From the NCBI GenBank assembly GCA_021108375.1, contig JAIORA010000047.1, forward strand, positions 1-64,000: 64,000 bases of DNA, read 5' to 3'. The notes below the pieces were generated by a model. It searched no databases and had not been told where the DNA came from. It saw only the letters and a list, made by a program, of their open reading frames with translations. Of this stretch, positions 53,106-62,235 are shown one piece after another (position 1 is the first letter of the stretch; each line of letters begins with the position of its first letter). The DNA is from Anaerohalosphaeraceae bacterium. Lineage in GTDB: Bacteria > Planctomycetota > Phycisphaerae > Sedimentisphaerales > UBA12454. Both the position numbers and the translations under genes were made by a program.

Positions 53106-54557
53106 TCAAACAACATAGGCAGAGGCACTTGTTGAGCCGCCTCGGCCTGTCCAGTTAGTGTGGAAGAACTCGCCGCGAGGTTTGTCAAGACGTTCGTAAG
53201 TGTGAGCGCCGAAGTAATCACGCTGAGCCTGAAGCAGATTTGCCGGCAGACGCTCGGTGCGGTAGCCATCATAATAGGCCAGCGCGGCACTGATAGTCGG
53301 AACAGGTATGCCCAACTCAACCGCAGAAATAACAACTTTTCGCCAAGCCTGGACAGCGTTTTCGACTGCGTCTTTGAAGAACGGGTCGAGCAGCAGGTTA
53401 ACCATATCAGGATTCTTGTCGAAGGCTTCCTTTATTTTGCCGAGGAATACCGAACGAATAATGCAGCCGCCCCGCCACATCAGCGCGATTCCGCCATAGT
53501 TAAGGTCCCAGTTGTTTTCTTGTGCAGCGGCACGCATAAGCTGATAGCCCTGTGCGTAGCTGACAATCTTCGAAGCGTAAAGAGCTTTGCGGAGGTTCTC
53601 TATCATAGCTTTTTTATCGCCGGAGAATTTTTTGTCGGGGCCAGTAAGAATTTTTGAAGCTGCAACACGTTCGTCCTTGAGAGAAGAAAGGCATCTTGCG
53701 AAAACGGCCTCACCAATAAGTGTTAGCGGCTGGCCGAGGTCGAGAGCCGAAATAGCAGTCCATTTGCCAGTACCCTTTTGGCCGGCAGTATCGAGAATTA
53801 AATCCACAACTTCGTTGCCGTCTTCGTCTTTGTAGCCAAGAATGTCGCGGGTGATTTCGATAAGGTAGGAATCAAGTTCGCCAGCGTTCCAGTCGGTGAG
53901 GACTTCGTGCATCTCGGTATTTGTCATTCCCAGGCCCTGACTCATCATCTGATATGTTTCGCAAATCATCTGCATATCGCCATACTCAATGCCGTTGTGA
54001 ACCATTTTTACGAAATGGCCTGCACCACCCTGTCCGACCCAGTCGCAGCAGGGTTCGCCAGTATCAGTGTGAGCAGAAATTTTTTGGAAGATAGGCTTGA
54101 CCGCCTCCCACGCAGCGGGTGAGCCGCCAGGCATAATCGATGGGCCCAGCAAAGCACCTTCTTCGCCACCAGAGACACCGGTACCAATATAGAGCTTGCC
54201 TTTGCTCTCGATGTATTCAGTTCTTCTAATGGTGTCTGGGAAATGGCTGTTGCCACCATCGATGATAATGTCGCCATCGTCAAGATGCGGCAGTACCTGC
54301 TCGATGAAAGCATCGACTGCACCGCCAGCTTTGACCATCAGCATTATTTTACGTGGACTTGCCAGCGAAGCGCAAAACTCTTCGACTGATTTGCAGCCGA
54401 TTATGTTTTTGTCCTTTGCTCTGCCGTTCATAAAATTATCTACTTTTGAGACGGTACGATTAAAACAAGCGACTGTAAAACCTTTGCTTTCCATATTAAG
54501 GATGAGGTTTTCACCCATAACCGCCAGACCTACAATACCTATATCTGCTTTTGACAT
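53106..54557 (-). CDS. gnd: 6-Phosphogluconate dehydrogenase, decarboxylating
   Basis: A 483-residue enzyme converting 6-phosphogluconate to ribulose 5-phosphate with NADP+. It has the N-terminal GIVGLAVMGENL Rossmann motif, the substrate motif GVSGGEEGALLGPSIMPGG, the catalytic lysine region GAGHFVKMVHNGIEYGDMQ and C-terminal LIQAQRDYFGAH-like LLQAQRDYFGAHTYER. It is full length (long, dimeric type). The ATG at 54557 has GGAGAG upstream. It ends a probable operon with a KDG-kinase, a LarA-like protein and an HAD phosphatase. Confidence 0.97.
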   Translation of the reverse strand: MSKADIGIVGLAVMGENLILNMESKGFTVACFNRTVSKVDNFMNGRAKDKNIIGCKSVEEFCASLASPRKIMLMVKAGGAVDAFIEQVLPHLDDGDIIIDGGNSHFPDTIRRTEYIESKGKLYIGTGVSGGEEGALLGPSIMPGGSPAAWEAVKPIFQKISAHTDTGEPCCDWVGQGGAGHFVKMVHNGIEYGDMQMICETYQMMSQGLGMTNTEMHEVLTDWNAGELDSYLIEITRDILGYKDEDGNEVVDLILDTAGQKGTGKWTAISALDLGQPLTLIGEAVFARCLSSLKDERVAASKILTGPDKKFSGDKKAMIENLRKALYASKIVSYAQGYQLMRAAAQENNWDLNYGGIALMWRGGCIIRSVFLGKIKEAFDKNPDMVNLLLDPFFKDAVENAVQAWRKVVISAVELGIPVPTISAALAYYDGYRTERLPANLLQAQRDYFGAHTYERLDKPRGEFFHTNWTGRGGSTSASAYVV

Positions 54558-54613
54558 TTTTTTGCTCTCCATATTGTTTAAATAAATTTTTCGTATTACA
54601 GTTTAAGGGACTC

Positions 54614-55687
54614 TTAACGTTTAACTCTTGCGTTGCCGTCCCATATACTCCAGAGTTGCTCTTCGTCAGTAGGCTGAGCATAATCGGTAAGCATCGTAGC
54701 GGCAAGTGCTCCACTGGCCCAGCCGAATCGGGCACATTTTTTCACATCCCAGCCCTTGAGTATGCCGTAAAGCAAACCGCCGACAAAGCCATCACCACCG
54801 CCAATACGGTCAAGAACGCCTATTTCCCGCGGCTTGATGATTTCCCAGTCTTTGCTGTCAGTAACCAGTGCGCCCCACATATGGCAGTTTGCTGAAACTA
54901 CCTCACGAAGCGTTGTTCCGAAGTATCTGGTATTGGGATAGGCGGCCTGAACTTTGCCTATCATCTCTTTAAAGCCGTCGATTTTCTCGTCAAGCCCCTG
55001 ACCGCCAGATTCGGGGCCTTTTATGCCAAGGCAAAGTTGGAAATCTTCTTCGTTGCCTATTAGTATATCACTGGCCGAGGCAATCTCGGCAAAGGCGGCG
55101 GCAAGTTCTTTTTCTCTGCCTTTCCAAAAACTGGCTCTATGGTTGAGGTCAAACGATATTAACGAGCCGTTAGCTTTGGCAGCCCGAGCAATGTCAAGAC
55201 AGAACTTGCTGGTCTTAGGCGATAGTGCCGCAATCAGTCCTGAGAGATGTACAATTTCAACCCCTTCTTTAGCAAAGATTCTATCAATATCGAAATCATC
55301 GGCGCAAAGCTGTCGCCCGACTTCGCCAGCTCTGTCGTTTTGAACCCTCGGCCCGCGAGTCCCCCAGCCGCTGTCAGCCATATTGATTTGATGGCGATAG
55401 CCCCAGGGGTCGCCCTGTTCAAATTCAGGCCCTTCAAAGTCCATTCGACGGCTCTTGATATTATCCTTTATAAAATGTGAGACAGGACTATTTTTTACAA
55501 ATGCTGTCAAAACTTTGACCGGCATACCAAGGTACGAAGCAACACTTGCTACGTTGCTTTCTGCACTGGTTGCCTGCATTTTGAAAGTGTCGCTGCAATG
55601 GAAAGGCTGCGAATCAACAGGAGTTAATCGAACACCCATACTGGTTGCAACAAGCAGAGAGTATTTTTTTAATGTGTTTTGAGTCAT
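54614..55687 (-). CDS. kdgK: PfkB-family sugar kinase, probably 2-keto-3-deoxygluconate kinase
   Basis: A 357-residue ribokinase-family enzyme. The substrate region (SAESNVASVASYLGMPVKV) and the C-terminal catalytic GGGDGFVGGLLYGIL motif with the base D are present. The central FDLNHRASFWKG and LIGNEEDF segments match KDG kinases. The family name is secure; KDG as substrate is inferred from similarity and from the neighbouring 6-phosphogluconate dehydrogenase and LarA-like genes. The start has GGAGC upstream. Confidence 0.82.
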   Translation of the reverse strand: MTQNTLKKYSLLVATSMGVRLTPVDSQPFHCSDTFKMQATSAESNVASVASYLGMPVKVLTAFVKNSPVSHFIKDNIKSRRMDFEGPEFEQGDPWGYRHQINMADSGWGTRGPRVQNDRAGEVGRQLCADDFDIDRIFAKEGVEIVHLSGLIAALSPKTSKFCLDIARAAKANGSLISFDLNHRASFWKGREKELAAAFAEIASASDILIGNEEDFQLCLGIKGPESGGQGLDEKIDGFKEMIGKVQAAYPNTRYFGTTLREVVSANCHMWGALVTDSKDWEIIKPREIGVLDRIGGGDGFVGGLLYGILKGWDVKKCARFGWASGALAATMLTDYAQPTDEEQLWSIWDGNARVKR

Positions 55688-55728
55688 TTTTTTGCTCCAT
55701 CAATAAAGGGAATCTCTAAAGTTTTATA

Positions 55729-57000
55729 CTATTTAAACCTTTTTTTCCACGACCATAGGCCCAGGCCGGGATTGGAAATATAGTAAATTTCCTCACCATT
55801 TGCAAGAGAATTGAAGCCGTCTTTTAACTGCTTAGGGTTGTACAGCTTCATCATTTCGTTAAGGTCGGCATATTTGAAATTGACCGATTCGATTTCATCT
55901 TTGCTCAGCTTACCCGGACAGTATGTAACGCTGAACCTGTCTTCGCTTGAGCCGTGAATCAGGTGGGCGGCGGCACTGAGATTCTCTTTCAAATCCTCGT
56001 TAGCTTCGGTCAGTTCCAAAACCTTCTTTGTGCCAACGTAGCCGTATTTTCGGATGAGGGCATCGATTTGAGGGTCTTCGCCGAATTCCGACAGGCCGGG
56101 AGCAAGAACTATAAGCTCTCCGCCATCAGCTAATACCATACGGGTTCGGTAAATGCTCTTGTTGCCGAGCCAGGTGCTTTTGTATTCGGAAGGGTCGAGA
56201 TAGACGACAACCTTTTTCAGAGGGTTATCGAGCATTTTGAAATTGACCTTGAGCGAAAGCTCGCTTGCAAGGTTGAAGCATTCTATGTTATCGCTGATGA
56301 ACAGGCCGCGAGTTACCAACCGGCCATCATCATCGGAGCCTATTACGGTCTGGACGTAGATAATCGGCAGGTGCTTTGCGAAATTGTCGGAGGCGTAATT
56401 TAGAACCTGCCTTACCGGTGTATCGGCTCGGCCCATTATGCGTTCCATACCGAAAGCGGCACCGAGAAAATGGCTCTTGTTAATGCCTTCTGAGCCGCCT
56501 GTTCCGACAAATATGTTCTTGTTGTAATTTGCCATTCCGACAACTTCGTGCGGTACGACCTGGCCGATAGATAAAATCAAATCGAGTTCGCCCTCTGTCA
56601 GTAATTTGTTCACCTGTGCAGGCCAACTAAAATTAACACAACCGCCGCTTACTTTGTTGACAAATTCGGCAGGTACCTGTCCGAGTGTTACCAAATCGCT
56701 TCTCCAGTTGTGGTCGCGGAAAAGCTGTTTGGGTGTTTGGCCGTACATTTTGTCTATTTCGTTGGGCTTCATTGGGAAATGAGTACCCAGAGCAGGCAGT
56801 ATGTCGGTCATTTTATCGCCATAGTACCGCCAGGCCATCTCGGTAAGTTCGCCTGCGCGGGAATAGAACCGCGTAATGTCGGGCGGGATAGCGAGTACCT
56901 TTTTGCGACTGCCGAGTTTGTCGAGAGCCTCGTAAAGGCCCTGCTTCAAATCGTCAGCACTTAAGCTGTCATCAGGATTTCCACGTTTGTATAAAAGCAT
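55729..57000 (-). CDS. LarA-like (DUF2088) racemase/epimerase-family protein
   Basis: A 423-residue protein of the nickel-pincer lactate racemase superfamily. Family motifs are visible: AIPPDITRFYSRAGELTE (about 38-55), LGTHFPMKPNEI, and VVPHEVVGMANYNKNIFVG with a histidine and lysine where the pincer cofactor binds in LarA. In a sugar-acid operon the likely substrate is an aldonic or uronic acid rather than lactate; this is inference. No larB/larC/larE cofactor genes are in the window. The start at 57000 follows AAAGGAAG; an upstream start at 57018 overlaps the preceding stop. Confidence 0.8.
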   Translation of the reverse strand: MLLYKRGNPDDSLSADDLKQGLYEALDKLGSRKKVLAIPPDITRFYSRAGELTEMAWRYYGDKMTDILPALGTHFPMKPNEIDKMYGQTPKQLFRDHNWRSDLVTLGQVPAEFVNKVSGGCVNFSWPAQVNKLLTEGELDLILSIGQVVPHEVVGMANYNKNIFVGTGGSEGINKSHFLGAAFGMERIMGRADTPVRQVLNYASDNFAKHLPIIYVQTVIGSDDDGRLVTRGLFISDNIECFNLASELSLKVNFKMLDNPLKKVVVYLDPSEYKSTWLGNKSIYRTRMVLADGGELIVLAPGLSEFGEDPQIDALIRKYGYVGTKKVLELTEANEDLKENLSAAAHLIHGSSEDRFSVTYCPGKLSKDEIESVNFKYADLNEMMKLYNPKQLKDGFNSLANGEEIYYISNPGLGLWSWKKRFK

Positions 57001-57011
57001 AATATCTTCCT

Positions 57012-57911
57012 TTACCAATTTGGGTTTTCCGGTAAGATACTTTCAAATTCGGCAATCATTTTCGTTTCGTAATCGCCAGTATATGTACCCTGGATAAATT
57101 TATCAAAAACTTCGTCAAGGAATCTCTTCCAGGAAGCGTTTTCGTCGCCTGGATTTATCGGATAGTAAAGCACGTTGTTATCTTTTGCGGCATTCATATC
57201 GCCAAGAGCGTCGCCAAGCATTATGATTTTATCCTTTGCGTATTTGCCATTGCTTACGATTTCAAGGTGCTCTGCCTTTTGGCCCATCTCTTGGCCGGCA
57301 ATGACTAAAACGTATGGAGCCAGGCCGTGCTCTGCCCATTCACGTTCGAGAGCTTCGCAAGGTGTTGCTGAGCAGACGATGATGTCGGCCTTTTGCGACG
57401 CTTTTTTGAGGCTGTCCAGCACATACAGAAACGGCGGAACACCTTTAACGATTTCCCCGATGGTCTGATTAACCTTTATACTCCAATCCATAGCAGTTTG
57501 CAATTGTGCTTTTGCCTGGGGGTCGGTAGCTTCATCAATGGCTTTTTGCAGACCATCATTGCTGAGGAGACTGTCGGGGTCATTAACCCATTTGCAATAA
57601 TGGGCTAATTGAGGAACCTCAAAACCAGCCTCGATTACCTCAGGATGCGAAGGAAGCAGCTCGGTAAGAATTCTAACGAGAGTTTTGTGACGATTTGCGC
57701 CGCGGGTTTTACTGAAAAGGTCGGCAAATTCCTTGCACTCTCTTGCCGCTGCTGCCACAGGTTGTAAGCCAAAGCATCCTATCATCCACGGACAAAAACA
57801 TTCGCGATGCTTTATACCCATTGCGTCAATCGCACAGCCATCGGAATCGATGGCTACGAGATATTCTTTTGTAGGCTGTAAATCTCTTAATTTTTGTGCT
57901 GGGTCTGGCAC
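57012..57911 (-). CDS. HAD-family hydrolase
   Basis: A 299-residue HAD-superfamily enzyme. Motif I is VAIDSDGCAID (D and D two residues apart), motif II is VCSATPCEALE, motif III includes the lysine in KDKIIML, and motif IV is MLGDALGDMNAA. A helical cap (about 45-170) is inserted after motif I. It is probably a phosphatase or phosphoglucomutase-like enzyme for a sugar phosphate; the substrate cannot be read. The start is GTG at 57911, behind AAAGGGAAT, and it is 12 bases downstream of the gene remnant 57924-58064. Confidence 0.82.
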   Translation of the reverse strand: MPDPAQKLRDLQPTKEYLVAIDSDGCAIDAMGIKHRECFCPWMIGCFGLQPVAAAARECKEFADLFSKTRGANRHKTLVRILTELLPSHPEVIEAGFEVPQLAHYCKWVNDPDSLLSNDGLQKAIDEATDPQAKAQLQTAMDWSIKVNQTIGEIVKGVPPFLYVLDSLKKASQKADIIVCSATPCEALEREWAEHGLAPYVLVIAGQEMGQKAEHLEIVSNGKYAKDKIIMLGDALGDMNAAKDNNVLYYPINPGDENASWKRFLDEVFDKFIQGTYTGDYETKMIAEFESILPENPNW

Positions 57912-57923
57912 TGTAAATTCCCT

Positions 57924-58064
57924 TTAAATATATTCGGCAAGTTTCTTTTCGATGGGCTTTCTTGCGAATCGCATATAGACGGACAAGTCATCGGTGCCGA
58001 CATCAAATGGTGCCTGGCCCTGAACTAATGGGCGGACGTAATCGAGCCATTTTCCATCCTTAAT
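57924..58064 (-). pseudogene. C-terminal remnant of a missing gene
   Basis: Forty-six codons in one frame encode a protein-like tail: KDGKWLDYVRPLVQGQAP, then FDVGTDDLSVYMRFARKP, then IEKKLAEYI and a stop. An in-frame stop lies just upstream and there is no proper start codon, so this looks like the 3' end of a gene whose body has been deleted. It sits 38 bases after a predicted transcription start and 12 bases before the HAD gene, so it is now part of the operon leader. I cannot identify the parent gene; an enzyme acting on sugar phosphates would fit the context. Confidence 0.55.
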
Positions 58065-58108
58065 TTATTTTACTGAAATGCCAAATTGGTACATTATCAG
58101 AACCAAAA

Positions 58109-58137
58109 TTTATAGCAAAATCGTCCGAACATTGCAA
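58109..58137 (-). promoter_or_regulatory. Promoter of the HAD/LarA/KDG-kinase/gnd operon
   Basis: TTGCAA (58137-58132) and TATAAA (58114-58109) on the minus strand are 17 bases apart. The predicted start is near 58102. Confidence 0.6.
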
Positions 58138-58248
58138 GAGCTTTTCGTGCGATTTCAACTATTTTTAGTTTTTCAACACAATTACAAGTCAAAAAGAGGC
58201 TTTTACTTTACAAATTCAGGTTTTGGAGATATATTCATAGTTTCTGGT

Positions 58249-58320
58249 GCCGATGTAGCTCAACGGTAGAGCGCAGCTTTCGTAAAGCTGAGGTTGTGGG
58301 TTCAATTCCCGTCATCGGCT
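58249..58320 (+). tRNA. tRNA-Thr (anticodon CGT)
   Basis: A 72-base cloverleaf with acceptor pair GCCGATG/CATCGGC, D-arm TAGCTCAACGG, anticodon stem CAGCT/AGCTG around TTCGTAA and T-arm GGTTCAATTCC. The anticodon CGT reads threonine ACG. CCA is not encoded. Its last nine bases overlap the 3' end of the convergent 609-residue gene. Confidence 0.93.
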
Positions 58321-60141
58321 ATTTGGGATATAGTCTTTTTGCAGGCCCATATTGCCGTAATATATCGAGCCAATTGCCTGGGCAAACTGAGCTACCGTGA
58401 AATGCGGGTTTTCTTCGAGCTGTTTCATTAGCGAAGTGTTTGCCATTGTCGAGTCGGCTACATCTATCTGGAGGTTTTTGATCCTGGTCGAAGCCCCTTC
58501 TTTTATCATTTCAAAGCAGACCTTTCTCTTTACCAGCCTTCCAAATAATGTCCGTGCTGCGGTTTTTGGCTTGAGTATTCTCTGTGTCTCAAACCAGGTG
58601 ATAGCAAGAAAAAGGCCGACCTGTCGGAATATCTCTTTGGCTAATTCGCCATCTGGTCTTTCGGTAAGCTCCATCATATGTTCGAGAAATGCTTTTCGCA
58701 TATCGTTTGGCTTTGTCCGAACGACAAGCATATCGCCACGTTCTTCGATTAGATTTTTGTCAAAAATTTCCTGATAAAGATCTGCCTTGTCCTGCCTGAA
58801 GTACTTCATTCCAAGTCTGAAGACTCCGCCTTGGCTGGTGTATTTTTGCAGAGTTCCCGCAAGGCCGGTGTTGACATTGTTTATACTCCTGACATCGTCG
58901 GCGGGATAGGCTTTGGCGACAAAATCGCCCAGGTCGATAATGAGGTTGTAGCATTCAAGCGGTAATTTCGGGATATTTCCGGTGTGGTCAACCCAGCCGG
59001 TACCCAGTTCTGTACCGAGCGAGTGAGCGAATACACCGTTCTTTACGGTTTCTGCCTCGGCAGAGCCAGCAATTTCAACTGCTGCGGTGTATGCCGCCAT
59101 CGGACCGTCATTAGTGTTTTTAACTACGCCGCCAGCTTTGCATAATTTGAGCAGTTGCTGGTCAAGGTTTGTAATAATCGCAAATTCCTTCTCGTAATCG
59201 ATTTCCGGATTTTCACGCATTCCTCTTGTTTTTGTCGCTTCTCCGCCGACAATTTTATCCTTTATGACAACATCAGGAAAGGACAGGCCGATAGCGTCAA
59301 GAGCGATAATCTTTTCGGACAGAGCCGCTTCGGCCTCGGCGACGGTTTTTTCTATCAATTCATAGCTTGCACCTTTGTCCATAGCCTGGGTGAGTTTTTC
59401 GGCTAAATCGTCATTGCCGCCAGCTATATCGAAAGAAGTTTTTGCACGGACGAGTCTGATTAACAGACAGATTGGATTGTTGAGTTGGCTGGCAGTTTTG
59501 AATTTTTCCGGGAACCAGTCATACTCCTTAAGACAGGCCAGCCTGCTGTCAAAAGCCATAGCGACTTTGATATCTGTTCCGCCAATATCCATACCGCAGA
59601 TTGCCTTGCCCTCGAGATTTTCCGCAGCCCGCTGGAATACTTCTACGCCGGAAGATGATTCGGTAGAGGTTTCTTTTATTTCCGGTTTTTCGGAGATGTC
59701 TTTAATAATGAATTCAAATTTTGTGTCCGCTTCTGCCAAAGCTCCGAGCATTCTGTCGATGACGTTTACACATTTGGCGTAGCCGATTCTGGCGGTTCTT
59801 TTCTGACCGGTACCAAAAGTTTCGTTGAGCGATTCGAGAATTCCGACAACATCCTTATTTGAAGTCTTCGCATAGAAAGTCATACTCCGCCCGCCCAGAG
59901 TCGAAAGAGTATTATATACTTCGGCACGAATATAGGAAATTACGAAATCACTCTGGTCTTTGTCTAAAGCAGATGGAGACGGAATGCTTAAATCGAAAAG
60001 ACGTTGGCTTTTGTCAACGAGAGTTAAAATACATATAATAGATTGCTTGTCGGCAGGGTCCATTGCCGCAAAAGCTTCTCTTGCATCAGTGATAAAAACA
60101 GCTTGTCCTTTTTTTGCCTGTTCGATGAATTTTTTAAGCAT
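58312..60141 (-). CDS. Large ROK-like (ASKHA) protein with N-terminal extension
   Basis: A 609-residue protein. Residues 1-175 form a helical N-terminal region of no recognised family. From about 178 the sequence follows an ASKHA sugar-kinase pattern: CGMDIGGTDIKVAM (ATP phosphate 1), VKNTNDGPMAAYTAAVE (the usual NDANAAA region) and AHSLGTELGTGWVD. The ordinary ROK catalytic and zinc motifs are not evident, and two insertions enlarge the fold. It probably binds a sugar, whether or not it is a kinase. It follows glk by 22 bases. The stop codon lies inside the antisense of tRNA-Thr. Confidence 0.75.
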   Translation of the reverse strand: MLKKFIEQAKKGQAVFITDAREAFAAMDPADKQSIICILTLVDKSQRLFDLSIPSPSALDKDQSDFVISYIRAEVYNTLSTLGGRSMTFYAKTSNKDVVGILESLNETFGTGQKRTARIGYAKCVNVIDRMLGALAEADTKFEFIIKDISEKPEIKETSTESSSGVEVFQRAAENLEGKAICGMDIGGTDIKVAMAFDSRLACLKEYDWFPEKFKTASQLNNPICLLIRLVRAKTSFDIAGGNDDLAEKLTQAMDKGASYELIEKTVAEAEAALSEKIIALDAIGLSFPDVVIKDKIVGGEATKTRGMRENPEIDYEKEFAIITNLDQQLLKLCKAGGVVKNTNDGPMAAYTAAVEIAGSAEAETVKNGVFAHSLGTELGTGWVDHTGNIPKLPLECYNLIIDLGDFVAKAYPADDVRSINNVNTGLAGTLQKYTSQGGVFRLGMKYFRQDKADLYQEIFDKNLIEERGDMLVVRTKPNDMRKAFLEHMMELTERPDGELAKEIFRQVGLFLAITWFETQRILKPKTAARTLFGRLVKRKVCFEMIKEGASTRIKNLQIDVADSTMANTSLMKQLEENPHFTVAQFAQAIGSIYYGNMGLQKDYIPNSR

Positions 60142-60162
60142 TTTTCCTCATAATTAAAATTT

Positions 60163-61230
60163 TTAAATCATAATGTTGCAGGCTGCGTTGGCAGCACCTA
60201 AAAGCGAAACAGAATAGTCTCTGATAATATAAACCGGCATAGATTCAAGCAGGCACTTTATGATGGGATGGCAGTGCTGAGCAAAATATGTCATAAAGCA
60301 ATTGTCTTCAATGAAAAACTGTTCATTCTTAGTAACAATTCCGCCTGCCAGGTAAAAACCCATCGTCGGGATTACGACAGAGGCGATGCTTGCCGCTGAA
60401 TTTGCATAGCATTTTACGAAAAGCTTTATTATATCTCTGCAAGATTGGTCGGTTTGAGCGTATTGTGAAATTAAGGCAGACCTCTCTTCTTTTGGTGCCT
60501 TTTCGATTTCCTGGGCAATGGAATCTGGAACCATTTTTTTTACATCTCTAAAATACTGGTAGATACTGATTATTCCTTTGCCGGAGACAACCATTTCAGC
60601 TTCCAGGAACTCGCCGTGCTGCTGTACCATATATTCACACAACTGCCTTGTTTCGTGGTCGAAAGATGGGAACGGTATGTGGCCGCCCTCGGAAGGCAGG
60701 GCCATATACCTGTCATCCTTCTTCATTAAAATCCCTACCCCCATTCCCGTTCCGGCACCAGCAATGGCTCTGATGTTGCCTTTTGGACTGGCAAACGTGC
60801 CATCGGGACAGCTAAGAGTTGTTATGAGTGCAGAATTATTTATATCAATCAGCGGCAGGCTGTAGCTCAATGCTAAAAAGTCATTTATTAGGAGTGTCTT
60901 TATTCCTATTCTTTTTTCGATTTTTTCAGCATCTATATTAAGTTTAGTGCTGGAAAGCGTGCAGGATGCATTCTGTATCGGCCCTGCCGCTGAGACGCAG
61001 CAAAGATGGGGCTTGAGCTGGGGCGTTTTCTGTATAATTTCGGTCAGTACGGTTTCTATGCAGGCTGTATAGTCGGATATATCAGCGGTTTTCATATTAC
61101 ATTTGACAATAATATCGAAATTTTTGCCATCTTGTGCGACCAGAGCAAAATTAGTATTTGTACCTCCAACATCACTTGCCAGAATTAGTCTCTGAAATGA
61201 ACAATCTTTTTTGATCCAATGCCATTGCAT
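60163..61230 (-). CDS. glk: Glucokinase (Glk family)
   Basis: A 355-residue glucokinase of the PF02685 type: ASDVGGTNTNFALV (about 18-31, with D20), LLINDFLALSYSLP containing the catalytic aspartate, GAGTGMGVGILM and PSEGGHIPFPSFD, and the C-terminal GIVTKNEQFF. It phosphorylates glucose to glucose 6-phosphate with ATP, feeding the pentose phosphate enzymes nearby. The start has AAAGG upstream. galE lies 21 bases upstream. Confidence 0.92.
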   Translation of the reverse strand: MQWHWIKKDCSFQRLILASDVGGTNTNFALVAQDGKNFDIIVKCNMKTADISDYTACIETVLTEIIQKTPQLKPHLCCVSAAGPIQNASCTLSSTKLNIDAEKIEKRIGIKTLLINDFLALSYSLPLIDINNSALITTLSCPDGTFASPKGNIRAIAGAGTGMGVGILMKKDDRYMALPSEGGHIPFPSFDHETRQLCEYMVQQHGEFLEAEMVVSGKGIISIYQYFRDVKKMVPDSIAQEIEKAPKEERSALISQYAQTDQSCRDIIKLFVKCYANSAASIASVVIPTMGFYLAGGIVTKNEQFFIEDNCFMTYFAQHCHPIIKCLLESMPVYIIRDYSVSLLGAANAACNIMI

Positions 61231-61251
61231 AATACATAACCTTTCCAGATG

Positions 61252-62235
61252 TTAATCGACGTAGCCGTCCGGGTTTTCACTGTGCCATTTCCAGGCAGTT
61301 TCAACGATTTTTTCCAGTTCAGGATACTTAACCTGCCAGTTGAGTTCTTTGATTGCCTTTGTTGCATCGGCGGTAAGGACTGGCGGGTCGCCAGGTCTGC
61401 GTGGAGAAGCTGTAACTTTGAAGTCTTTGCCGGAGACCCTTTTTACGGTTTCGATTACCTGTGAAACGGAGTAGCCTTTGCCGTTACCAAGATTGTAAAG
61501 GAGTTCCGATTGGCTGTCGAGTTTTTGCAATGCCAAAAGGTGTGCGCTGCAAAGGTCTTCAATGTGGATGTAATCCCTTATACAGGTACCGTCTGGCGTG
61601 GGGTAATCGTTTCCGAAAATTTTGACGTCTTCACGCTTGCCCATAGCCGCGGCGATAATTAGCGGAATAAGATGCGATTCGGGGCTGTGGTCTTCGCCGA
61701 TGGTTCCATTCTGTCCGGCTCCGCAAGCGTTAAAATATCTTAAGGCAGCATAATTTAGCCTGCCTGTAAGGCTTTGAAAGTGGCACATTCTCTCGACGGC
61801 CCACTTTGTTTCGCCGTAAGAGTTTATGGCTTGTTTGGGCAGCTCCTCGATTATCGGCACGGCATCGGGCATTCCATATACCGCGGCGGTGCTGCTGAAT
61901 ACAAATTTACCCACACCACACTTTTCCATAGCACTCAGGAGATTTTGGGTGTTGGAGACATTATTGCGATAGAACTCCAGCGGATTCTGCATCGATTCGC
62001 CGACTTCAATGAAAGCGGCAAAATGCATTACCGCCTCGATTTTCTTTTCGGCGAGAGTCTTTTCGAGCAGTTCGGTATCGGCTAAATCACCGCGGACAAG
62101 CTCAAACTTTTTTATCGCTGAGGCGTGACCCTTGCTCAAATTGTCGTAAACTATCGGCTCGTAATCATTCTCGGCGAGAATATAAGTCATATTGCTGCCG
62201 ATATATCCTGCTCCTCCGCAAACCAGTACCTTCAT
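61252..62235 (-). CDS. galE: UDP-glucose 4-epimerase
   Basis: A 327-residue extended short-chain dehydrogenase. The NAD motif is GGAGYIGSN at the N-terminus; the catalytic S-S-T and Y-x3-K are in FVFSSTAAVYG and NSYGETKWAVE; DGTCIRDYIHIEDLC and NLGNGKGYSV are typical of GalE. It interconverts UDP-glucose and UDP-galactose for glycan synthesis. Its start overlaps the stop of the preceding lipoprotein gene by four bases. Confidence 0.96.
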   Translation of the reverse strand: MKVLVCGGAGYIGSNMTYILAENDYEPIVYDNLSKGHASAIKKFELVRGDLADTELLEKTLAEKKIEAVMHFAAFIEVGESMQNPLEFYRNNVSNTQNLLSAMEKCGVGKFVFSSTAAVYGMPDAVPIIEELPKQAINSYGETKWAVERMCHFQSLTGRLNYAALRYFNACGAGQNGTIGEDHSPESHLIPLIIAAAMGKREDVKIFGNDYPTPDGTCIRDYIHIEDLCSAHLLALQKLDSQSELLYNLGNGKGYSVSQVIETVKRVSGKDFKVTASPRRPGDPPVLTADATKAIKELNWQVKYPELEKIVETAWKWHSENPDGYVD

